DNA of 8,693 bases, taken from NCBI GenBank assembly GCA_012516755.1, contig JAAYWE010000290.1, positions 1-8,693 on the forward strand, in the 5' to 3' direction. Shown piece by piece: positions 1-6,453 of the stretch (positions within the stretch are counted from its first letter, which is position 1; each line of letters begins with the position of its first letter). This stretch comes from Treponema sp. (GTDB taxonomy: Bacteria; Spirochaetota; Spirochaetia; Treponematales; Rectinemataceae). A program made the position numbers and the translations under genes. Below the pieces are notes generated by a model. That model was not told where the DNA came from. It ran no database searches and saw only the letters and a list, made by a program, of their open reading frames with translations.

Positions 1-2440
1 AAGGATTTATTGACTCATGAAATATAGAGTTATAGGGAATTATCTTCCCAGATAATCCATTCACGAATCCACAGGGCAAATGATCCGACAAGCCTTGTGG
101 TCCTATGACACGAAGCTCAACCTCTCTATTCGAAATATTATGTATGGATCCGCTTACGGTGGGATAAGGAATGCCTATCCTCACAATAAGATTACCCCCT
201 TCATGAGAGAATAGAATATAACCTCCATGAAGCAGACAAATCTGCTTCGCTAGCTCAAAACGGATATCCTTTTCGATCCGATTCAATCCGGTAGCACCAA
301 TTTTCTTCGGAATCATAGATGCCGAGGCCAGCCTCAATTCGCAACTCTGTATCGATGGCACAATCGAGATTTCCAGCCCTTCGATGCTGAAGGTCTCTTC
401 CAGTAATTGAGCCACTATCGTAAGCATTCGTTCAAGCTGCTTCGGATCACCATATAGAAGCGGGTATGCAGAAGAAGGTCTAGCGCATATGAATCTAGAT
501 TCTGCCCTATTGCTTCCCTTGTTGTTCGACTTATCGGCTTTCAATTGTTCTTCAGCCCACCGAGCACAAAGGCAATAAGGGTCAAAAAGCACTGCCCGGG
601 CAAGCACGGATTCCGATTTTGCCTGAGAAAGATCGATCAAATAACGCACAAGTTCTTTGAGTCTCGATACTTCAACTTCTTGAGCGCCTGTTGCATCGAG
701 CTTCGAAATATTATCAAATGCCTCAATCGAGCTCTGGATTTCCCTGGATATTACGGAGACTATATCCGACATGGATTTCTCCGCTCTCTCGGCGCGCTTT
801 CTTGCTTCATCGCCTTCTTCAAACAACTTCACTCCTCTCAGTGCCGAAGATAAAATCGAGCGAATTTTCTCATAGAGTGAAGGGTCTATATCGGCGGCCT
901 GAATAACCAAATGGCCAATCTCGGTCGATTCAAAGAACAAAGGCAAGACAAAAAAAGCTCCCGGCTCAGTCGGAATAATTCTATCCGGCAGAAAGCAACC
1001 TCTAGGGATGGCTTCCCGCGAGGGCCTCGGATATATCAATTCTGCATAAGGAGTATCCTTGCCTTTTCTATAACCGCCTTTGAACATCAAGTTCCCCTGC
1101 TTATCCTTAGTCACAAGATAACTCGAGAGAATTCCCAAACCGGGTAGATGTCCAGCGGCGGCTCTTATTATCGACAGAACATCTTTTGCACAGAGCAGCT
1201 CTTGATTGAAGAGATTGAGTTTCTGCTCGTCCTCTTTCTCCTTCCATAGGAGGTATTCATGTCTTCTTTCTTTTGAGAGCCCCAACGCAACCATTGCCTG
1301 GTGAATTAGTCTCTCTGTTTTATCTATATCTTCTCTGGAAGAAGCCCGGCTTAAAAATTCGAAGCGAAGTGCTGTCATCATGTTCTCTGATATGCCAGTC
1401 TCCAAAGAAGACGATGCTCTATCCTCATTAAATATTTTATTTAGATACTCAAAAAAGGAATTGTTCTTTTGAGAGGCGACAGAAGCACCGAATGCCTCTA
1501 TAAGGCTAGGTGGAAGTGATTTTGGCGCTTTAGCTCTTGTCCTACCCGCTAGTTGTAAAGCTTGCGGCATGCATCCGCAAGAACTGCGTACCAGGAGTTT
1601 TGTCTTAAGTAAAATATCATCCGCGGAATTCCCATTGCGCATGTCTATCAGAAGCCTTAGGGCGGAAAGCACTTGGCGAATAAAAGGCATCTTCACCGTA
1701 GTAAGCGGAGGCGAAAAAATGCGACTCTCTTCTGAGTCATTGAATCCGCCTATGGGCAGGGTCGAAGGAATGTCTATGCCTCGTTCTTTGAGCAACATTC
1801 CAGCCTCGAATGCCAGAAGATCGCTCGACGTACATAGCGCATCGAAATCCTTACCTGGGACAAGGCCGCGGTCATCGATCAAATTGAGCATTGCGCGGCG
1901 ACCTTCGCTCCATGGAGTATCGAGGCATACAAGCCTGGGGTCATAGGGTATGCTCGCTTCCTTCAGAGCATCACAATAGGCACGGTATCTTTCTTCGGCG
2001 GAAGAATGCTGTCGAGGACCCGCGATAAAAGCAATATGTTTTCTTTTATGGCTTCGAATAAAATGCCCTATAAGGGCTTTCATACCGGAATATGCATCTA
2101 TTCCGACGAAAGGCCGTCCATCGATTTTAAGCCCAAAAGTCACTAATGGAACATCGATCGTATCGTTAAGAAAGCTCTCGACGGCCGATTCTGTCGCATA
2201 TCCGCTCAGGGTGGAAGCCCAGCACAAGGCAGCATCGACGTTCGATGCCTTTGCATAGCGATATACGCCATTCCTCATGTACTCAAAGCCGCTAACGGCA
2301 TCTAGCCTTCCACCCGGCAGCACAAAGAGAATGCAACGGTGAGATTGAGCGCTAGCTATGAGTTCTGGCCATAGACCTCGCGCAGCACCAGTATGTGCAG
2401 ATGCAAGAAGAAAAGCTATTCTTTGATAATGTCCCTGCAT
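1..2440 (-). CDS. LacI-type sugar sensor fused to a degenerate histidine-kinase core; hybrid transcriptional regulator, 3' end beyond the window
   Basis: The reading frame stays open for 813 codons from ATG at 2440 to the left edge, so the C-terminus is missing. An in-frame TAA at 2446-2444 makes this the earliest start; no strong Shine-Dalgarno site is visible. Residues 1-290 look like a LacI/GalR-type periplasmic-binding-fold sensor: IAFLL near residue 8, HIAFIAGP at 135-142, the PPLTTVKMPF segment at 244-253, and the closing RSSCGC at 285-290. There is no N-terminal helix-turn-helix. Residues about 400-540 resemble the GAF-like region of SBP/kinase hybrids. Residues 541-760 follow a histidine kinase in outline: a helical linker (ARKRAERAEKS), SREIQSSI at 565-572 where SHELRTPL is normal, GDPKQLERML at 664-673, and GATGLNRIEK plus HGG at 715-740. 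The H-box histidine is Arg566, and the N-box Asn and G1 box are not recognisable, so kinase activity is doubtful. In related proteins a receiver-like region and AraC-type DNA-binding domain follow; these would lie left of position 1 and are not seen. It is divergent from the GH28 gene, its likely target. Confidence 0.82.
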   Translation of the reverse strand, partial: MQGHYQRIAFLLASAHTGAARGLWPELIASAQSHRCILFVLPGGRLDAVSGFEYMRNGVYRYAKASNVDAALCWASTLSGYATESAVESFLNDTIDVPLVTFGLKIDGRPFVGIDAYSGMKALIGHFIRSHKRKHIAFIAGPRQHSSAEERYRAYCDALKEASIPYDPRLVCLDTPWSEGRRAMLNLIDDRGLVPGKDFDALCTSSDLLAFEAGMLLKERGIDIPSTLPIGGFNDSEESRIFSPPLTTVKMPFIRQVLSALRLLIDMRNGNSADDILLKTKLLVRSSCGCMPQALQLAGRTRAKAPKSLPPSLIEAFGASVASQKNNSFFEYLNKIFNEDRASSSLETGISENMMTALRFEFLSRASSREDIDKTERLIHQAMVALGLSKERRHEYLLWKEKEDEQKLNLFNQELLCAKDVLSIIRAAAGHLPGLGILSSYLVTKDKQGNLMFKGGYRKGKDTPYAELIYPRPSREAIPRGCFLPDRIIPTEPGAFFVLPLFFESTEIGHLVIQAADIDPSLYEKIRSILSSALRGVKLFEEGDEARKRAERAEKSMSDIVSVISREIQSSIEAFDNISKLDATGAQEVEVSRLKELVRYLIDLSQAKSESVLARAVLFDPYCLCARWAEEQLKADKSNNKGSNRAESRFICARPSSAYPLLYGDPKQLERMLTIVAQLLEETFSIEGLEISIVPSIQSCELRLASASMIPKKIGATGLNRIEKDIRFELAKQICLLHGGYILFSHEGGNLIVRIGIPYPTVSGSIHNISNREVELRVIGPQGLSDHLPCGFVNGLSGKIIPYNSIFHESINP

Positions 2441-2449
2441 TCTTTATCG

Positions 2450-2479
2450 ATTGTGAGCTCATCTTATGGGAGTTGTCAA
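2450..2479 (-). promoter_or_regulatory. Possible promoter of the regulator gene
   Basis: On the minus strand a perfect -35 TTGACA (2479-2474) is followed after 18 bases by CACAAT (2455-2450), which matches the -10 consensus at 4 of 6 positions. Transcription would start only a few bases before the ATG at 2440, giving a nearly leaderless message. That agrees with the absence of a Shine-Dalgarno site but makes the call weak. The -35 lies within a small odd palindrome, GTTGTCAAC (2472-2480). Confidence 0.25.
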
Positions 2480-2541
2480 CATTTTATTCTTTTTTGCTTA
2501 CAAAAAGACAGAAAAGTCCAATTAACAGCCAACATACGCAA

Positions 2542-2556
2542 TTGAAGACTCTTCAA
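2542..2556. promoter_or_regulatory. Perfect palindrome over the -35 box; candidate operator
   Basis: TTGAAGA-C-TCTTCAA is a perfect inverted repeat with 7-base arms around a single C. It starts on the first base of the -35 hexamer and extends into the spacer. A dimeric regulator bound here would block polymerase. The divergent regulator gene is the obvious candidate partner, but nothing in the sequence proves the pairing. Confidence 0.4.
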
Positions 2557-2570
2557 AACTCCTCTATAAA
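2542..2570 (+). promoter_or_regulatory. Sigma70-type promoter of the GH28 gene
   Basis: TTGAAG (2542-2547, 4 of 6 to consensus) and TATAAA (2565-2570, 5 of 6) are separated by exactly 17 bases. The start of transcription would be near 2577, giving a leader of about 19 bases that ends in a good ribosome-binding site, AAGAGGAA (2583-2590), 5 bases before the ATG. The promoter overlaps two palindromes, so it is probably controlled. Confidence 0.5.
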
Positions 2571-2583
2571 TCTCAATTATAGA
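2563..2583. repeat. Inverted repeat spanning the -10 box and probable transcription start
   Basis: TCTATAA (2563-2569) and TTATAGA (2577-2583) are exact inverted copies separated by 7 bases. The left arm contains the -10 hexamer and the right arm sits at the expected transcription start. As the left arm would not be transcribed, a DNA-level operator is more likely than an RNA hairpin. Such AT-rich arms can also arise by chance. Confidence 0.35.
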
Positions 2584-2595
2584 AGAGGAAACTAA

Positions 2596-3969
2596 ATGAT
2601 AGTGGATATCGAAGAATTTGGCGGGATCGACGACGGATGCACAGACAACTCAAAGGCATTTGCCGATGCGATGGCTGCCTTAAGCGAGACAGGCGGCGGA
2701 ACGCTCAGAATAATGGGCAGCGCATATCTCACAGGTCCGATAGAACTTCTAAGCAATATCAGCTTAGAAATTGGCAAGAACACTACATTGAGCTTCGTTT
2801 CCGACATAAACCGTTATCCTCCAGTTCTCACTCGCTGGGAAGGGGTTGTCTGCTATGGCTTGCACCCTCTTATATTTGCAAGAGGAGCCAAGAACATAGA
2901 ACTCAAAGGTGAAGGAACCATCGATGGAAATGGTCAGCCCTGGTGGGAAGCCCTGAGGCGCAAAAAGAGAAAAGGACAGAACAAACCCCTTGAATCCTTC
3001 GAAACAGAGCTGGCAGAGCTTAATAAATTTAATGGTGGCCAGCCCTCAGGAGGTGGGGGCAGAGAAATTCAATTTTTGCGACCTCCACTAGTCCAATTTT
3101 TCGGGTGTTCGGATGTCGCTATCGAAGGCCTCAAGTTCCAAAACTCCCCATTTTGGACAATTCATCCTGTATTCTCGAATCGCATAAGCATTCGCAATAT
3201 CTCAATACATAACCCTTCTGATGCGCCAAATACGGATGGTATCGATATTGACTCATGCAAAGACATCTTGGTAACAGGTTCCACAATCGACGTTGGAGAC
3301 GATTGTCTTGCAGTTAAGGCGGGCTCAGGAGAACAGGGAATTAGCGAAGGAAAGTCTTCAGAGCGCATTGTAATTCGCGATTGTCATTTTAAGCAAGGAC
3401 ATGGCGGTGTTGTCATAGGCAGCGAAACAGCAGGAGGGATCTATGAGATCCTTGTAAGCGATTGCTCCTTCGACGGAACAGACCGAGGTGTTCGGATTAA
3501 GACCAGGCGAGGTAGAGGAGGGACGGTCAGCAGGCTTAGATTCTCCGACCTGCATATGAAACGAGCACTATGCCCAGTTGCTATAAACATGTATTATCGC
3601 TGCGGAGCTAAACTAGAGGAATGCTCGAAGCTCTTTTCGCTGGAACACCAGCCTGTTGATGCTCTTACTCCCCACATCCATGACATCGAAATAAGCAACC
3701 TAAGAGCCCAAGAATGCCGCGCCTCCGCTGGATTCATTATTGGCTTGCCAGAATCTCCAATAGAGAACCTACGCATGCGCAACTGCAGGATCGAGCTCAG
3801 CAGAAATGATATTGTTGCTCCATCAGAATCTGAAATGTTCGAAGGCTTGCCTGAAATGCAAGCGCGCGGAATTAGAATAAGGAATGCAAACTGTGATTTC
3901 GATGGGCTCGAGGTTCTTGGCCTTCCAGAGGGAGAAGCTCCCTATTTCCGCGAACCCTCACCTAATTAG
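2596..3969 (+). CDS. Glycoside hydrolase family 28 (polygalacturonase-type), cytoplasmic
   Basis: This 457-residue protein should hydrolyse alpha-1,4-galacturonan or a related pectic chain with inversion. The fold is a right-handed parallel beta-helix. It begins with the superfamily N-terminal strand and helix (FGGIDDGCTDNSKAF, 8-22), followed by GTIDGNG at 107-113. The GH28 active-site set is complete: NTDG at 212-215 (Asp214), GDD at 234-236 (Asp235, Asp236), GHGG at 268-271 (His269) and RIK at 300-302. Length is normal for bacterial exo-acting members. No signal peptide or membrane segment is present, so it probably acts inside the cell on imported oligogalacturonides, releasing mono- or disaccharides. 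The exact substrate (polygalacturonate, xylogalacturonan or rhamnogalacturonan) cannot be told from motifs. The start is supported by AAGAGGAA 5 bases upstream and a promoter at 2542-2570. It is divergent from the regulator gene and converges on corA with 14 bases between stops and no convincing terminator. Confidence 0.93.
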   Translation: MIVDIEEFGGIDDGCTDNSKAFADAMAALSETGGGTLRIMGSAYLTGPIELLSNISLEIGKNTTLSFVSDINRYPPVLTRWEGVVCYGLHPLIFARGAKNIELKGEGTIDGNGQPWWEALRRKKRKGQNKPLESFETELAELNKFNGGQPSGGGGREIQFLRPPLVQFFGCSDVAIEGLKFQNSPFWTIHPVFSNRISIRNISIHNPSDAPNTDGIDIDSCKDILVTGSTIDVGDDCLAVKAGSGEQGISEGKSSERIVIRDCHFKQGHGGVVIGSETAGGIYEILVSDCSFDGTDRGVRIKTRRGRGGTVSRLRFSDLHMKRALCPVAINMYYRCGAKLEECSKLFSLEHQPVDALTPHIHDIEISNLRAQECRASAGFIIGLPESPIENLRMRNCRIELSRNDIVAPSESEMFEGLPEMQARGIRIRNANCDFDGLEVLGLPEGEAPYFREPSPN

Positions 3970-3983
3970 AAGAGCCCGGGATT

Positions 3984-5222
3984 TCACATCCATTTTTTCT
4001 TCTTGAAATAGATCAACTCCGCTATTACCACTGCGGCCATAAGCAATAGAGCAGCGGGATATCCCCAGGGTTTGTTCAATTCGGGCATATAGGCAAAGTT
4101 CATTCCATAGATACCTGCTATGAAAGTTATCGGAATGAAAATAGCCGACAATATTGTGAGTAGTGTCATTACTCGCGACATATTTGTATTTACCTGGCTC
4201 AGATGCAATTCTATCATTGAAGTGGCATGCTCTCGGTATGACTCGAGCGCCTCAATTGCCTGCACTGTATTCTCATAAAGATCACGCAAATAAGGAGATA
4301 GAGAGACATCCATCTGGATGGATTCCGTACGAGAAAGCGCGGCGATAGAATCGCGAACAGGCCAGATGATTCGACGCATCCTTGAAAATTCCCGCTTTAA
4401 TTGCTGAATGCCATGAAAAAACTCCTGGTCGCTTTCGGAATCGGACGCCTCCTCGAATCGCTCGAGCATATCTCCTAACATTTCTAGCACAATAAAGTAA
4501 TTATCGACAATCGAGTCCAATAGCGCGTACAGCAGATAATCCGCGCCATGCTTTCGCAGCCTCCCTGCTCCAGACATTATCCGGTCGCGCACAGCCTTAA
4601 AGCAATCGCCCGGCCTTTCCTGAAAGGAAATCAGCAATTTGCCTTTGAGGATAAAACTGACCTGGTCGTATTCAACCGAGCCGTCTTCGTGAGCTGTTAT
4701 CATCTTTGTTATCAGAAAAAGATAATCATCATAGTTTTCGAGCTTTGGCCTATGTTCTGTATTCAAAATATCTTCGATTACCAGTGGGTGAATGTGCAGC
4801 ATGCCACAGAGCTTTTCAACGATTCCTCCCGAAAGCCCGTTGATGTTGATCCAATTCACCACATCTAGATCGATGAGAGCCAGAAGCTCGCTTATATCAT
4901 CCGGAATACTCATTACAGCGCTTGTCTCATCGTAGGAATATAATGAATAACTCGCTAATGTAGGCTCTATATCGCCAATGTAGTGTGGAGTGCCTGGTGG
5001 AAGCCCAGCAGTTTCCACCGAGACACCGCTAAATGGCAGCTTGGAAGCATGGTGCTTAGGTTTTGCAGCTTTTGCTTTTTCGTTGTTTGATTGCGCACTT
5101 TCGCGTGAGGCCTTTTTTTCGAACACACTCTGCTCAAAAGCCACGCCTTCACCAACTTCGGAAGAAGCTCTGCATACTGTGTTGGGTTCGGCATTATTCT
5201 GCTTCTTGGAAAACATCTTCAT
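3984..5222 (-). CDS. corA: CorA magnesium/cobalt transport protein with N-terminal extension
   Basis: This 412-residue inner-membrane protein should form the pentameric CorA channel for Mg2+ and Co2+ uptake. The C-terminus shows the signature: first membrane helix about 352-371, then YGMNF (372-376) and MPEL (379-382), a second helix about 386-405, and a basic tail, YFKKKKWM, almost identical to that of Thermotoga maritima CorA. The cytoplasmic domain aligns well with that protein from GLPPGT (73-78). The divalent-sensing aspartates equivalent to its D89 and D253 are present as Asp151 (in HPLVIEDILN) and Asp314 (in YLRDLY). Ahead of this is an extra stretch of about 62 residues rich in Lys, Ser, Glu and Ala, probably disordered. 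An in-frame TAA at 5228-5226 excludes an earlier start. The Shine-Dalgarno site is weak and a second ATG lies two codons in. The 179-base gap to the transporter gene upstream has no clear promoter or riboswitch. Confidence 0.95.
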   Translation of the reverse strand: MKMFSKKQNNAEPNTVCRASSEVGEGVAFEQSVFEKKASRESAQSNNEKAKAAKPKHHASKLPFSGVSVETAGLPPGTPHYIGDIEPTLASYSLYSYDETSAVMSIPDDISELLALIDLDVVNWININGLSGGIVEKLCGMLHIHPLVIEDILNTEHRPKLENYDDYLFLITKMITAHEDGSVEYDQVSFILKGKLLISFQERPGDCFKAVRDRIMSGAGRLRKHGADYLLYALLDSIVDNYFIVLEMLGDMLERFEEASDSESDQEFFHGIQQLKREFSRMRRIIWPVRDSIAALSRTESIQMDVSLSPYLRDLYENTVQAIEALESYREHATSMIELHLSQVNTNMSRVMTLLTILSAIFIPITFIAGIYGMNFAYMPELNKPWGYPAALLLMAAVVIAELIYFKKKKWM

Positions 5223-5401
5223 ATCTTATAGACTAGCTATTCGGGGGCATGGAAGCAAGCCCGGAAAAACCCTGACTGGATATGGTCTTCATATCGCTCA
5301 TCTAAGCTAAGCTTTCTTCATCGATACTTGTTTTGCCGATCCTGCAAATTATGTTCTTTGTGCGCTGCTATTTGTCATTGTTTTATCACTCAAGAACAGT
5401 A

Positions 5402-6394
5402 CTATGCTTGCTTTGATCGACCGGAGAAAATCACATCCCATTGTGTCGCTAGCATTCCAAGCAGCATAAGGACCGACCCAAGCATTGTGCGCAAGCTCGG
5501 ACTTTCTGATAAAAGAAGTATACCCCCAAGGGTAGCGAATACTCCTTCCAGACACATTATGATCGATGAATGAGCTGGCGGTGCATCTCTTTGAGCCAAT
5601 ACCTGAAGAGTATAACCTACTCCTACAGATCCCAACCCACCATATAGAATAGGAACCAGCGCATCTAAGACGGCATTAGGCGATATTTTCTCAAAAATCA
5701 TTGCAGCTGCGAAAGAAAAAACCGAGCACCAGGCAAACTGGCCGGCGGCCAGCTCGACTGGATCCAATCGCTTGGCCAAGTTGTCTATAACCAATACATG
5801 AAATGTCCAGAAAAAAGCGCTTATCAGAACGAAAATATCACCTGAGTTGACTCTTCCAAGCTTATCTGGTGCGCTCAGAGTATAAATACCTACTAGTGCA
5901 AGAATAGCCCCAACCCAGGTGGGCAAACCTGTAGATCTTCCCCAAACCATTCCCACGATTGGGACCAGCACCACATATAGTCCAGTCAGAAACCCCGCTT
6001 TTCCTGCCGTTGTGTATTGAATGCCTATCTGCTGCAAAGAAGCAGCAATAAAAAGAAAACTCCCCGCTACAAAAGAACCAGACAAGAAGAGCTTTTGCTT
6101 GCTAGTTGCGCGAGTTTGGTCTTCATTCAGCATGCTCCTCTGCTCGCATCCAGCTTCCCCAGACCTGTCCAATTCCTCAGAACTATCCAAGCCTCTCGAT
6201 CCATTTTTGCGATTACGTTTGCGGGCATACATTATCAATGGAAGCAATGAAACGCTCCCCAACGCAAAGCGAATCGCATTGAAAGTAAAAGGCCCCACAT
6301 AATTCATTCCCACTCGCTGGGCAACAAATGCAAAACCCCAGATAATTGCCGTCAGCAAAAGCAATAAATCAGCTCGAATTGCGGTCTTATTCAT
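5402..6394 (-). CDS. EamA/DMT-family transporter
   Basis: This 330-residue protein is a drug/metabolite-transporter-superfamily carrier with two EamA repeats of five membrane helices each. Approximate helices are 10-28, 36-55, 103-120, 131-150, 159-174, then 185-203, 213-234, 244-266, 276-295 and 301-318. Typical pieces are AIIWGFAFVAQ (16-26), SLQQIGIQYTTAGKAGF (119-135) and CLEGVFATLGG (281-291). Members move amino acids, nucleosides or other small metabolites; the substrate cannot be predicted. Unusually, the loop between helices 2 and 3 (about 56-102) is long and strongly charged; this loop is normally a few residues. The ATG at 6394 is preceded by AGAGGA (6410-6405), 10 bases away. The gene follows the glycosidase gene by 59 bases with no terminator visible, so co-transcription with it is likely. 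Confidence 0.9.
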   Translation of the reverse strand: MNKTAIRADLLLLLTAIIWGFAFVAQRVGMNYVGPFTFNAIRFALGSVSLLPLIMYARKRNRKNGSRGLDSSEELDRSGEAGCEQRSMLNEDQTRATSKQKLFLSGSFVAGSFLFIAASLQQIGIQYTTAGKAGFLTGLYVVLVPIVGMVWGRSTGLPTWVGAILALVGIYTLSAPDKLGRVNSGDIFVLISAFFWTFHVLVIDNLAKRLDPVELAAGQFAWCSVFSFAAAMIFEKISPNAVLDALVPILYGGLGSVGVGYTLQVLAQRDAPPAHSSIIMCLEGVFATLGGILLLSESPSLRTMLGSVLMLLGMLATQWDVIFSGRSKQA

Positions 6395-6453
6395 GGTATT
6401 GAATTCCTCTAAGCAGAACTAGCTCGACTCCAGGGCTAATTCCCTATGCCCTT

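Noticed and set aside
1569..1946. Plus-strand open frame of 125 residues
   Set aside because: It lies antisense inside the large regulator, has no recognisable domain or ribosome-binding site, and the minus-strand frame there matches the LacI-type sensor domain.
3930..3942. Hairpin GGGAG-AAG-CTCCC as a terminator of the GH28 gene
   Set aside because: It lies inside the coding sequence, the stem is only 5 bp and it is followed by only a short, broken T stretch.
4548..4868. Plus-strand open frame of 106 residues
   Set aside because: It is a shadow of corA on the opposite strand and has no protein-like features.
5223..5401. Mg2+ riboswitch (M-box) or clear promoter ahead of corA
   Set aside because: I could not find a convincing conserved core or paired -35/-10 boxes. 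A small AAGCT-A-AGCTT palindrome near 5303-5313 is the only symmetric element seen.
6395..6453. Terminator between the barrel glycosidase and the transporter genes
   Set aside because: The AGGGC/GCCCT pairing has a 5-bp stem with a large loop and no T-run, so readthrough is more likely.
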